Part shown: positions 27,230 through 35,274 of the stretch, piece by piece
How the letters are laid out: each line of letters begins with the position of its first letter
Numbering within the stretch: the first letter of the stretch is position 1
Virus record (IMG/VR): IMGVR_UViG_3300049027_000038
Span: 1-38,390 of that record
DNA: 38,390 nucleotides
Origin: a virus
Direction: 5' to 3' (one strand)
Made by a program: the position numbers and the translations under genes
The notes under the pieces: generated by a model
The model's input: the letters and a program-made list of their open reading frames with translations, nothing else
Database searches by the model: none
Told to the model about the DNA's origin: nothing

Positions 27230-27722
27230 CCGGGGCCATCATGGGAAAGCAGGTCAGAGCAGAGCCGGGAGTGCAATTCACTACCTCGATCTTGCGGTTC
27301 AAGCTGCGCCACGCCTGATACTCGTTCAGGTGGTTTCGGCGCTGGTGCGGCTTGGTGTTGCGTAAGCCATTCACGTAAGGGCCGAAAAAGTGCGTTCCCT
27401 GCATATCGAAGCCGAACAGCAGGATCCTCGTCGCGCCCTGCAGCTTGGCCGCCTCCAACGCGAGAACTCCTGAATTCGTCGTCTGCGCGATCTGCGGAAG
27501 CTGCAGTTGCACCACGTCCTCAACGCGATGCATTGCGTACCGGCGCGGAATGCGCATCGCCTCGGGATACTTGGCCCACCAGCCTTTGTCGCTGGCCGCA
27601 ATCACTTCTGCCCAAGGGGCGAGCTGGAACGCGCAGCCCACAACTCCCAATTTCATTCCACGAAGCCGCTCTGCGAGCTCGACCGATGCAGACGGCCCGG
27701 GGGCCAGTAGCGCCCAGATCAT
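27189..27722 (-). CDS. MptE/DUF115-like or sialyltransferase-like Rossmann protein
   Basis: 177 residues. Begins MIWALLAPGPSASVELAERL with a P-G-P-S loop, followed by KLGVVGCAFQLAPWAEVIAASDKGWWAKYP and NSGVLALEAAKLQGATRILLFGFDMQG. These features occur in DUF115/MptE-like proteins and in the CstII-type sialyltransferase fold, where a GxGPS loop and a GFD segment bind the nucleotide donor. It is the first cassette gene in transcription order, coupled to the head-closure gene by four bases. Donor specificity cannot be seen. Confidence 0.55.
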   Translation of the reverse strand: MIWALLAPGPSASVELAERLRGMKLGVVGCAFQLAPWAEVIAASDKGWWAKYPEAMRIPRRYAMHRVEDVVQLQLPQIAQTTNSGVLALEAAKLQGATRILLFGFDMQGTHFFGPYVNGLRNTKPHQRRNHLNEYQAWRSLNRKIEVVNCTPGSALTCFPMMAPDEVLPEPATTRAA

Positions 27723-28060
27723 CCGACGACGCGCACGCCTTCCGACACGGGCAGCGTCATGTATTCAATGCCACTGTCCTTGTCGGTCAGCACTCCGAGG
27801 ATCCTATATGCCAACCCACGATGCAGGAATCGCATGGTGGCGTTGATGTTCTCCCGATGGCGGATCACGAACTGTCCGCGAACCTCGGATTGCTGGGCAG
27901 CAGCGGCAATGAACGCGCTCACGCTTGCCGGCTCAACCGCCGCCCAAGGTTCGGCAATCGTCACCCATGCGATGACCATCTCTCCGGTAGTCGAATCTTG
28001 TGTAGTCTGCTGCTCCTGCAGCTCGGGCTTGTGCCGCAGCCGGCCGGCCTCGATAGCCAT
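27719..28060 (-). CDS. Head closure protein (head-tail adaptor)
   Basis: 113 residues, MAIEAGRLRHKPELQEQQTTQDSTTGEMVIAWVTIAEPWAAVEP..., the pattern of SPP1 gp16/HK97-type head closure proteins (RLRHRVTIQ..., then VRGQFVIRHRENINATMRFLHRGLAYRIL). It sits behind the gp6-like connector, as expected. The glycosyl cassette follows it. Confidence 0.82.
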   Translation of the reverse strand: MAIEAGRLRHKPELQEQQTTQDSTTGEMVIAWVTIAEPWAAVEPASVSAFIAAAAQQSEVRGQFVIRHRENINATMRFLHRGLAYRILGVLTDKDSGIEYMTLPVSEGVRVVG

Positions 28061-28452
28061 TACCGCACCGTAGACTTGCGCAGCCCGGAGAGAATCGCCG
28101 TGGCTCCGCGCGACAGAGTGTAGCCGTGGCCTTGGTGCGACTCGACCGCGTTGTCTCCGCCGCCCTCTCGGAAGCGGAACTGCGACGCCAGCTCAATGAG
28201 GGTCGCAGCCTTCACGGTCGGATGCAGCGCGTCTGATGGCACCGGGTCGTCATTCGAGTCTCGCAAGATCTCGCCGTCTGAATCCACTTCCGGCACGTAC
28301 AAGCGCCAGTTGTCCTTCAGCCAGGACGCCACAGCGCCAGAGATCGCGGGGATGAAGATGTCCAGCCACGGATCGTGGGGACTGCCGCCGGAATCAGACT
28401 CGTCAATGCGCAGGTGCGGATAGCACTCTGCCTTGGTGACGAGGTCGATCAC
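28060..28452 (-). CDS. gp6-like head-tail connector
   Basis: 130 residues. MIDLVTKAECYPHLRIDESDSGG, then DPWLDIFIPAISGAVASWLKDN, and the family-type LHPTVKAATLIELASQFRFREG. This is the helical core of HK97 gp6-like connectors that bind under the portal. Starts within the overlap of the collagen-like gene (four bases) and abuts the closure protein. Confidence 0.82.
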   Translation of the reverse strand: MIDLVTKAECYPHLRIDESDSGGSPHDPWLDIFIPAISGAVASWLKDNWRLYVPEVDSDGEILRDSNDDPVPSDALHPTVKAATLIELASQFRFREGGGDNAVESHQGHGYTLSRGATAILSGLRKSTVR

Positions 28453-29273
28453 GCCGGACCCCGGTCGATGGTCTTAACCGGCGCCGTCTTGTCGATGCCG
28501 TTACGGCCGTCCTTGCCATCCCGCCCCTTGCGAGCCGCAAGGATCCAGTCCTCCGCCCTTTCGAGGCAGGGCTTGGCCGAGGTATCGCGCTTGGCGATCC
28601 ACAAGGCGCCGTCGTGGGTCATGGACTCGCCGGCCTTCGCCAGTTTGCCCTCAGCCCAGAACCCGGAATGTCGCATGTACGGCAACACGAACTCGGTAGC
28701 CTTCTGCGAGCCGGTCAGGCGGATGACAAAGCCGCGCTCGGCGTCGAACTCGCCCTGAGCAGTCTCGAAGCTCAGGCCGTCAACGCCATCTTTACCGTCC
28801 CTGCCGATCCCATCTTTGCCGTCTTTTCCGACGACGATGCCCAGCGACTTGGTGCGGCCGTCTGTCAGGGTAACGACCAGCGCGCCCTCGCGGTCGATCA
28901 GGAGGTCAGCAACCCCTGCGCCGTCCTTGCCGGGTTCGCCTTTGATGCTGACGCCTGGATCTCCCGGCGGACCTGGATCGCCATCCTTCCCGTCCTGTCC
29001 ATGACGGATGGGGTTCGCCTCGAAATAGGCCTTGGTCTGCACGCCTACGTAGGACTGCACCAGAGACTTGAGCTGATCGGTGGCCAATAGTTCGGCAACT
29101 ACCTCCAACACGTCCACCTGGTCTGCATCCGCGCCCTTCTCGCCGGGATCCCCCGGAGGGCCGCGCACAGGCTCCCGAGTCTCCAGTGCTTCAAGGCGCT
29201 TGAGCAGCGGAGCGATTGCGCCGTGCATGACCTCGGCCAGCTGCTCGCCGATCTTCTCGATATCAAGCGACAT
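28449..29273 (-). CDS. Collagen-like phage structural protein
   Basis: 274 residues. The N-terminus is a coiled coil (IGEQLAEVMHGAIAPLLKRLEAL). Gly-X-Y blocks follow: GPPGDPGEKGADA, then DGKDGDPGPPGDPG and KGEPGKDGAG, then GKDGKDGIGRDGKDG and a last one near the end (KGRDGKDGRNG). Between them lie small globular segments, including TRKSLG-type and the ALWIAKRDTSAKPCLERAEDWILAARKG unit, similar to Trp-rich carbohydrate-binding modules. Located between portal and connector genes, so it is probably displayed on the head or neck. Triple-helix trimers are expected from the repeats. Confidence 0.8.
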   Translation of the reverse strand: MSLDIEKIGEQLAEVMHGAIAPLLKRLEALETREPVRGPPGDPGEKGADADQVDVLEVVAELLATDQLKSLVQSYVGVQTKAYFEANPIRHGQDGKDGDPGPPGDPGVSIKGEPGKDGAGVADLLIDREGALVVTLTDGRTKSLGIVVGKDGKDGIGRDGKDGVDGLSFETAQGEFDAERGFVIRLTGSQKATEFVLPYMRHSGFWAEGKLAKAGESMTHDGALWIAKRDTSAKPCLERAEDWILAARKGRDGKDGRNGIDKTAPVKTIDRGPA

Positions 29274-30651
29274 TCGCTAGCCTCGTATTGAGTGACTTTC
29301 TGGCCGCATGGGCGATAGCAGCTGCGACCATGGAGCGCTGCTGCTGTTCGGCTTCTGGATCAGGTTCCGGCTGCGGGGGCGGAGCAGGCGGGACTGGTGC
29401 TGCGATCTTGTTCTGCCGGACCTGATCCAGCGGATAGTCCTGCTGCTGCATGTAAACGGTGTCACCACCTTCAAGCGGCGGGTAGTTGAACTCGCGCCGG
29501 CCTTCGTTCGGGGTAGCGATTCCGTCCGCGACCAGCTTGCCGTAGACCACGCTGCGCTTCTCGGCATCCATGCGCAGCAGAGGCTCCGTGTCCAGAACAA
29601 CGCCCAGCGGCGCCGAAACCCCCAGGCCCTCGTCCAGCAGGTACTCCATCGATTCGATGTGCGACTGCAGCGCGAAGGTGTAGTACATGTTGGCCATGTC
29701 ATCCACCTTCATTCCGGCGGGTATCTGACCCATACCGATGATGAAAGGCGGAACGCCGAACGGCTGGCAGATCTGCTCATCCGAGTACCGCATCTGCTCA
29801 ACCAGCTGCGAGTCGGCCGACTTCATCGCAAAGGCGGTGAACTTCATGTCCGCCCCGATCACCGCGACCTTGCCGACGTTGGCGCCCGTGTAGTTGGTGT
29901 TCCAGTAGTCGCGGACAGTCTGCGCGTCGGTCTCGCTCATGCCTGCTGGGGCAGTAAGGATGCCGCCAGGCTGGGCATTGTTCCCGAAGAACTCTGCCGA
30001 GGATTTCAGGATCTTCAGATTCTTCAGGGCCGGCCAATGAGCCGCGCACAGTGGCGGCACTCCCACCAGCCAGTGGTGCAATGTGATGCAGCGGTCGTGG
30101 ATGATCTCCCGCGCTGGAACAACGAGATTCTGCGCCGGGTAGTCTTGCGGCAGCTTGTTCAGCGCGTCCGTCTGGAGCTGGTAGTACACCGCTCCAGTCT
30201 CGGAAACCATCGGCTGCACCCGGCAGGGGTCCAGCACATAGAGGCCAGTCACAACGCCGCGATTGTCGCGACGCTTGAGAATATAGGCGTTGCCTTGCGT
30301 CAGCTTGGAGATCATCCAGGCTTCGCGGAACTGCTGGGCAGTCTGGTAATCGTTGGGCTTGCGCAGCACCGGGGAATACGCAGGGTTGCTGACACGCTTC
30401 CAGATGCCGTTGTCGTCCTCGCTCTGCAGGCCGAACGGGAGCTTTCCCATGTCGGTCACGATGCGCATCACGCAGGCATAGAGCGTCGGGTAGCACAGCA
30501 GATCGCCGCACGTCTCTGTGACATTCATCTGCCAGGCGCCGGCAAAGGGTTCCGTTACGGAACGCCAGCCCCCGCGGTTCGGGACCGCGGACAGCAGCTT
30601 CTGCCGAGTCGCGGCGTTCTGCAGTGCGCCGAGCAAGGTCAGCTCACCCAT
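29263..30651 (-). CDS. HK97-family portal protein
   Basis: 462 residues. Typical portal features: VTETCGDLLCYPTLYACVMRIVTDMGKLPFGLQ at the N-terminal quarter, NDYQTAQQFREAWMISKLTQGNAYILKRRD, PALKNLKILKSSAEFFGNNAQPGGIL, YSDEQICQPFGVPPFIIGMG, and a C-terminal Pro/Gln-rich tail. Portals form the dodecameric DNA channel at one capsid vertex. Position between small head genes and the collagen-like protein fits. Confidence 0.93.
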   Translation of the reverse strand: MGELTLLGALQNAATRQKLLSAVPNRGGWRSVTEPFAGAWQMNVTETCGDLLCYPTLYACVMRIVTDMGKLPFGLQSEDDNGIWKRVSNPAYSPVLRKPNDYQTAQQFREAWMISKLTQGNAYILKRRDNRGVVTGLYVLDPCRVQPMVSETGAVYYQLQTDALNKLPQDYPAQNLVVPAREIIHDRCITLHHWLVGVPPLCAAHWPALKNLKILKSSAEFFGNNAQPGGILTAPAGMSETDAQTVRDYWNTNYTGANVGKVAVIGADMKFTAFAMKSADSQLVEQMRYSDEQICQPFGVPPFIIGMGQIPAGMKVDDMANMYYTFALQSHIESMEYLLDEGLGVSAPLGVVLDTEPLLRMDAEKRSVVYGKLVADGIATPNEGRREFNYPPLEGGDTVYMQQQDYPLDQVRQNKIAAPVPPAPPPQPEPDPEAEQQQRSMVAAAIAHAARKSLNTRLANVA

Positions 30652-30829
30652 TCGGCTTCATCCCGCGAGTGATGTAGACTGCCGCTCCAATCAGGAAACA
30701 TCCCGCGGCGAGTAGCCCCGGACCTGCGCCGACCATCACGCTCACACCGGCGACCACGCATCCAGCGCCGCCCACAGCGAAGCCGATCACATAGGTCAGG
30801 GGGTTGACGGCCAGCGACTTGAAATTCAT
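30644..30829 (-). CDS. Small membrane protein, 61 aa
   Basis: MNFKSLAVNPLTYVIGFAVGGAGC then a second hydrophobic stretch (GPGLLAAGCFLIGAAVYI): two probable membrane spans with a short loop. It overlaps the portal by eight bases and the gene before by one. Phages of this type sometimes carry such small proteins near the portal; the function is unknown. Confidence 0.65.
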   Translation of the reverse strand: MNFKSLAVNPLTYVIGFAVGGAGCVVAGVSVMVGAGPGLLAAGCFLIGAAVYITRGMKPNG

Positions 30830-31065
30830 CAGGCTTCAGCCTGCACGTCCCGGCGCTTGTATGTGCGCTTGGGCTTGCCGGTGCGCGGGGAGATATCCTG
30901 CGGCTCATCCGGCATATCCACCGATTCCGCCTTTACGGCGTCGGTTTCGTAGTCCGCAGCGCGGACGACCCGCGCCTTAATGAATACTCGGGCCGCCTGG
31001 TCGGCCATCTCAAACGTCTCGCCAGGAACGTGGCGCCGGAACTGTTTGATCGCTGTAACCTTCAC
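30829..31065 (-). CDS. Small head-region protein, 78 aa
   Basis: GTG 31065 is chosen as start, since AGGAG lies about nine bases upstream and the codons read KVTAIKQFRRHVPGETFEM; the frame open to 31149 runs through the previous gene. It has a C-terminal basic segment (RTGKPKRTYKRRDVQAEA). The layout resembles small proteins placed between capsid and portal genes in HK97-type modules. Function unassigned. Confidence 0.6.
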   Translation of the reverse strand: MKVTAIKQFRRHVPGETFEMADQAARVFIKARVVRAADYETDAVKAESVDMPDEPQDISPRTGKPKRTYKRRDVQAEA

Positions 31066-31199
31066 TTCTTCGTCTCCTGTTGCGCCGCTTCCATCCGTGC
31101 GAGCCGGTGTTGTGCCTTCTTGCATAGGCTGCTGGCAGGCTTCCTGCACAGCAACCGAACCAGCTTGCGCTGCCTATTGATGCACCCTTGGCAGGCCAC
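31062..31199 (-). CDS. Small basic CxxC protein, 45 aa
   Basis: A 45-residue frame missed by length-filtered ORF calls: GTG 31199 with AGGAG seven bases upstream, stop overlapping the next GTG. The peptide starts MACQGCINRQRKLVRLLCRK and has a CxxC and a strongly basic helix. The ribosome-binding site follows the capsid terminator T-run directly, so it would be read by transcripts that pass the terminator. Function unknown. Confidence 0.6.
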   Translation of the reverse strand: MACQGCINRQRKLVRLLCRKPASSLCKKAQHRLARMEAAQQETKK

Positions 31200-31208
31200 A
31201 TTCGCTCC

Positions 31209-31243
31209 TAAAAACCCAGCCGGGAGAGGTCCCTCCCGGCTGG
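31209..31243 (-). terminator. Rho-independent terminator after the capsid gene
   Basis: On the minus strand an 11-bp perfect stem, CCAGCCGGGAG/CTCCCGGCTGG, with a 6-base loop (GGACCT) is followed by GTTTTTAGG. It begins eight bases downstream of the capsid stop codon. It would lower transcription of the portal and later genes relative to capsid unless Q-type antitermination acts. Confidence 0.85.
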
Positions 31244-31250
31244 AATGCCC

Positions 31251-32687
31251 TTAGCAAGCGCTCGGGAACCCGTCGATCCACTGAACTGCGCCGGTACGAC
31301 GCTTGCCCCACCAGATCGCACGCTCGGCGAGGAACGCCCGGGAGTTCGTCTGGAACATGCTCACGAACGGCGAGCCGTTCGAGGTCACGGTCGCGGACGA
31401 GGAACCCACCGGGGTATCGCTCATCTCGATGGTGGCGTGATCCGAGAAGTCCAGCGTCACGCTGCCATCGTCGGCCAGCCAGATTTCCGACTCATCCACC
31501 AGGATGAACGGAGCACCGCCCGAACCGCCGTTGTTGGCGAGGTACTGAGACACCCGAACCGGAACACCGTCGATGCTGCCACCCGTGTTGCTCATGGTCG
31601 GGAACACCCGATTGCCCAAGGGGTCACGACGGCCAGCCAGCAACCGCGCCACTGCCGGAGTGGTGTAGTACGCCGGGCGGGCACCCATGTACGTGGAGTC
31701 CCACGGAGCCCACAGGCGGTCGATGGCGCACTGGATGTCATCCGGATCCAGCGACGAGGGGCCGGCGACCGGCGACACGCCATTCAACAGGCCCGCCGGA
31801 TTGACACCGGAGACCGCCGCGATATCGGGATCGAACAGATCCGAATCGACGCGCTCAATCGATGCATCCGACAGCCCATCGCGCAGCAGAACTTCTGCGG
31901 CCGGATCGGACAGGCGCAGGAGTTCCTTCGTGGACACCGCAATCGCGGCCACCTTGGTGAACTCCGTGTTGTAGGCGATGAAGTCGAACTTCGTCACCGG
32001 CTTGGACTTGCCCTGGCCGGTCCACTTGGCCGTACCGCCACTGGTCTGCCCGCCGATGCGAGCGTTGAAGGGGGCGGGACGGAACTGGGCCTGACCGATC
32101 AGGGTTCGCGGACGCAGGTAGTTGACGAAATCACCACCCCAGGTCTGCGCGTACACCAGCGGGGCCGCCCACGTCGAATCCGTGGTCGTACCAGCGGGCA
32201 CGGTCGCCTTCTGGCGGAACATCTGGCTCAGATCCGCACCTTCCGCCTGGAACTTCAGCGTCTTGACGACGGCCTCGGAGTGCGGGTAGTGGGCCTCGGC
32301 CAGTTTGAACGCCTTGCCATGGTCGCCTCGCGCGACACCCAGGCACATGGCGTAGCGGGCGGCCAGGATGCCGGGCTCCAGCTTCTCGACTTCCTTGATG
32401 CGGACATCGATTCCAGTGCGGCCGGTCGCAGCGGTCGCGGCCTTCGCCTGCGCCTGCGGGAGAACCGCATCCGCATTGGCGGCGTCCATGGCTTCCAGGT
32501 CGCGCAGATTGCCGATGTTCTTGTCCACCGTGCCAATCGCGGCCTTGAGGGTGTCGAATTCCTCCTGCTCGCCGGTATCCAGCGTGCGGGACTGTTCGGT
32601 CGCTTTGGCCTGGATGGCCTTCATGCGGTCCGCCTGGGAAAGGCGGGTCGCCTGCAGATCAGCGATCTGCTCGGAATAGGTCTTCAC
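31251..32687 (-). CDS. HK97-type major capsid protein
   Basis: 478 residues from GTG 32687 (GGAG nine bases upstream). Residues about 1-100 are a coiled-coil scaffolding (delta) domain: TYSEQIADLQATRLSQADRMKAIQAKATEQS, ending in an Ala-rich stretch. The mature protein follows, with PAGTTTDSTWAAPLVYAQTWGGDFVNYLRP, LIGQAQFRPAPFNARIGGQT and PAYYTTPAVARLLAGRRDPLGNRVFPT patterns of HK97-fold proteins. The prohead protease upstream likely cuts the delta domain off. Leader hairpins and a strong terminator frame it, as expected for a highly expressed gene. Confidence 0.93.
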   Translation of the reverse strand: MKTYSEQIADLQATRLSQADRMKAIQAKATEQSRTLDTGEQEEFDTLKAAIGTVDKNIGNLRDLEAMDAANADAVLPQAQAKAATAATGRTGIDVRIKEVEKLEPGILAARYAMCLGVARGDHGKAFKLAEAHYPHSEAVVKTLKFQAEGADLSQMFRQKATVPAGTTTDSTWAAPLVYAQTWGGDFVNYLRPRTLIGQAQFRPAPFNARIGGQTSGGTAKWTGQGKSKPVTKFDFIAYNTEFTKVAAIAVSTKELLRLSDPAAEVLLRDGLSDASIERVDSDLFDPDIAAVSGVNPAGLLNGVSPVAGPSSLDPDDIQCAIDRLWAPWDSTYMGARPAYYTTPAVARLLAGRRDPLGNRVFPTMSNTGGSIDGVPVRVSQYLANNGGSGGAPFILVDESEIWLADDGSVTLDFSDHATIEMSDTPVGSSSATVTSNGSPFVSMFQTNSRAFLAERAIWWGKRRTGAVQWIDGFPSAC

Positions 32688-32694
32688 TTGGTTT

Positions 32695-32806
32695 CACTCC
32701 ATCAAACGGGATGCGTTGCCTCACGGCAATGCGTTCGACTGTCTCGCGACAGCCGCTATGCAGCCTTATGGCCCGCGTTCCACGGCGGGCCTGCCTGCGA
32801 ATTAAG
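32695..32806 (-). promoter_or_regulatory. Capsid gene leader with three hairpins
   Basis: The gap between protease and capsid genes holds three stems on minus-strand RNA. At 32770-32791, GGCCCGC/GCGGGCC with an eight-base loop. At 32737-32754, GGCUGUC-GCGA-GACAGUC with a GNRA loop (one G-U pair). At 32713-32732, GCAUUGCC-GUGA-GGCAACGC (one U-G pair). The last ends 25 bases before the capsid GTG. None carries a U-run, so they are not plain terminators. No convincing promoter is seen. Confidence 0.7.
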
Positions 32807-33397
32807 TTAGCGCAGCGAGATCGCCCCGCGCTTCAGGTGTACGTCTCGGGCCGAGATAAGCTTGATGCCGCGCTCGCGCAGCACGTCCGCATCGGCGGAT
32901 TTGATTGCAGTGATGAGGTCGCGCGACAGGGGCGCCATCGACTTCACCGCCGTGATGACCGCTTCCGGAAGCGCCGGAATGGTCACGCTCGAAAGCTCAT
33001 AAACCTCGACTTCCTGATAGTCCACGCCGGCATCGGTGAACGCGTACTTGATCGGCTTAAAACCGATGCTCACCGCGCGGACCAAGCCGTGCTTGATCTC
33101 GCCCCATGCAACGTCCAGCCGCTCCTTGAGCGTGGCCGGTTCGCTGATCTCTGGAATCTCCGCCTCGAACGGAATGCCTTTCTTAGTCGGTGTGCCGAAA
33201 TTCACGGTACCGATCGGCATGTCGTGGCGGTGCTGGTGCAGCAGCGCAAGCGGGTTCTTGAACTTCACACCCATCGGGTTGATCGTGTCCCCGACGCGAT
33301 CCAACGCGGGAGTTGTAGCCCAGCCACGGAAGGTGCGCCGGCTGTCGCTTACATCCTTCACCTCGAAGGCGGCATATGCGCGTGTCGAAAGTTCCAT
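32807..33397 (-). CDS. HK97-type prohead protease (U35)
   Basis: 196 residues from ATG 33397; the frame open to 33535 overlaps terL. Catalytic-type motifs: LLHQHRHDMPIG (H54 or H56 region) and GLVRAVSIGFKP with S110, the pattern of HK97 gp4-like serine proteases that cleave the capsid delta domain during maturation. The gene is directly before the capsid gene. Small gap to terL (TAG-AA-ATG). Confidence 0.9.
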   Translation of the reverse strand: MELSTRAYAAFEVKDVSDSRRTFRGWATTPALDRVGDTINPMGVKFKNPLALLHQHRHDMPIGTVNFGTPTKKGIPFEAEIPEISEPATLKERLDVAWGEIKHGLVRAVSIGFKPIKYAFTDAGVDYQEVEVYELSSVTIPALPEAVITAVKSMAPLSRDLITAIKSADADVLRERGIKLISARDVHLKRGAISLR

Positions 33398-33399
33398 TT

Positions 33400-35274
33400 C
33401 TAGCCCACCATGAACATGCGAATTTCCTGCTTCTTCTCCGGCGCCGCATTGGCTGCACCGAAGGCCATCACCACTGCGACAATGGCGTCGATCTTGTTGA
33501 CTGATTTCTGTTTGGATAGCCAGCGGTTGTCCCACTTGTCCTGCTCGATCACCGCGGACATGATTGCCGAGATGAGAACCGGGTTCTTTCTGAACCTGAC
33601 CCTCCCCTCAAGCATCGCGTCCTCAAGGGCGCGAAGTGATGCAGGGAACCACAGCCCTTCCGCCTGGCGACCGTCCCGTTTGGCAGCGGCCTCCATCTCT
33701 GGAGTCGCTTTGCCCTTCTTCGTGCCGCCCTGCGGGTGCTCCACGAAGTTCAACTTCAGCCCGACAGATTCCGCGTCCTGCTCAAACCGGCGAAACGCAT
33801 AGCGGTCATAGGCGACCATCGCCACGTCAAAGTCTTGGTCGTATTCGACCATGGTCTGAGCGACGTGCAGATAGCTGATGTTCTCCCCAGGCGGGGCGTG
33901 CAGAAACCCCTGCTTCGCCCATACCGGATACGGCAGCTTGTCCCGCTCGAAGCGGGCCTGCATCGTGTCTCCAGGGGTCCACGCCTCGATCCACGCGTCG
34001 AAAGTCGGCTTCCTGACCTTCGCCACTGTCCCGTCTTTCTGCGTAACCTCTACTTCCTTGTCGCCGGTCTGCACTACCGCGCCCATGGCGGTAATGTCCC
34101 GGTTCTGCGAAAGATCCAGGCCGAGATTCACTCGCTTGCCGCGGTGTTCGGCAATGTCGAAGTCCACCATCAGCGGCTCGACCACCTCCCGGCTCATCCA
34201 GGCTTCTTCGGCGTCGGTCCACATGCAGAAGTGCAGCCGCAGGATGTTGTTCTGCTTGCTCGGAATGTTCTTGGCCTGCGCCACAACGCTCGCCAGATAC
34301 TCCTCGGTGATCGTCACCCCGAGTAGGGGGTTGGCCTTCGGCCAGCACCGCGGATCATTGAGGGGGTCGTCGCCCTCATCCAGCGAGCACACGAACGAGA
34401 ACAGCTCGTCATCCAGAACCCGACCTACGAAGGTCGGATCCGTCACGGCATCCTCATGTCCCGCCGCGACCTTCACGGCCCATTCGTGCTCGTGCCACGC
34501 CACAGAATTCCGGTCCGAGCCGGAGTTGGTGATCATGAACAACAGCGGCTGGCGGCGGAACTTGAAGCCTCGCTCCAGCATTTCCAGGATCTTGCCGTCC
34601 GGCAGCTCATGAACCTCATCCGCGAGGACGAAGTACGGCCTTGGGCCAGATCCCGACTTTCCGGTATCCCGCGACACCGGGCGGAAGAAGCTCCCGCTCG
34701 CGTGATGGGCCATGTTGTATTCACGGCCCGGGCCGCCGGAAAAGTCGATCCGCTTCCGCAGGGCGGGAGACTGGTTGACCATCTTCACCGCGTCGGCAAA
34801 GAGGATGCCGGCCTGATCGCGCTTCGCAGCAGCAGAGTAAATCTGTGCCCCAGCCTCGCCGTCCGCTGTCATCCCGTACAGGCCGATACCGCCGGCCATG
34901 GGGCTCTTGCCGTTGCCCTTGCCCTGCTCGATATAGGCTCGCCGGAAGCGCCTGGTGCCGTTGGCGCGCTTCCAGCCAAACAGGCTACCGACGATGAAGG
35001 CTTGCGAGGCGTGCAGTTCAAAGGGCTTACCCTCGAACTGTCCCTCGGACAGCTTCAGCACCGTCTCGAAGAAGCCGAACGCCCTATCCGCGGCATCCGT
35101 GTCGAATGTCAGGCCTCGCCGCGACCCTTCCTCCAGGTCCTTCAGGTGGCGTCGGCAGGCATTGCGGACATGTGGCCCGGCGATGATCTCGCCAGCCACC
35201 ACCGATTGGGCGTAAGCGCTAGTGCGGTCGGCCGAAGAATTGGTCCGCAGGATCTTCTTCGCCGTCGTCGCCAT
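33400..35274 (-). CDS. terL: Terminase large subunit
   Basis: 624 residues. ATPase: Walker A QGKGNGKS (117-124) in YIEQGKGNGKSPMAGG and Walker B YFVLADE (D219, E220), then a coupling motif MITNSG. Nuclease: LGLDLSQNRD (D387) and later AYDRYAF and VNKIDAIVAVVMA, which give the acidic cluster of the RNase-H-like headful or cos nuclease. Closest to the Terminase_1 type of HK97-like phages. It overlaps terS by 56 bases. No key motif is missing. Confidence 0.95.
   Translation of the reverse strand: MATTAKKILRTNSSADRTSAYAQSVVAGEIIAGPHVRNACRRHLKDLEEGSRRGLTFDTDAADRAFGFFETVLKLSEGQFEGKPFELHASQAFIVGSLFGWKRANGTRRFRRAYIEQGKGNGKSPMAGGIGLYGMTADGEAGAQIYSAAAKRDQAGILFADAVKMVNQSPALRKRIDFSGGPGREYNMAHHASGSFFRPVSRDTGKSGSGPRPYFVLADEVHELPDGKILEMLERGFKFRRQPLLFMITNSGSDRNSVAWHEHEWAVKVAAGHEDAVTDPTFVGRVLDDELFSFVCSLDEGDDPLNDPRCWPKANPLLGVTITEEYLASVVAQAKNIPSKQNNILRLHFCMWTDAEEAWMSREVVEPLMVDFDIAEHRGKRVNLGLDLSQNRDITAMGAVVQTGDKEVEVTQKDGTVAKVRKPTFDAWIEAWTPGDTMQARFERDKLPYPVWAKQGFLHAPPGENISYLHVAQTMVEYDQDFDVAMVAYDRYAFRRFEQDAESVGLKLNFVEHPQGGTKKGKATPEMEAAAKRDGRQAEGLWFPASLRALEDAMLEGRVRFRKNPVLISAIMSAVIEQDKWDNRWLSKQKSVNKIDAIVAVVMAFGAANAAPEKKQEIRMFMVG

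Noticed and set aside
25602-28123. Overlapping long plus-strand frames opposite the glycosyl cassette
   Set aside because: The minus-strand frames have fold motifs and start-stop coupling; the plus-strand ones have neither.
29308-30672. 454-residue open frame on the plus strand opposite the portal
   Set aside because: Shadow of a well-supported portal gene; composition biased, no recognisable motif.
31245-32810. 521-residue open frame on the plus strand opposite the capsid gene
   Set aside because: Fully antisense to the HK97-type capsid; Arg/Gly/His-rich, no domain, no ribosome site.
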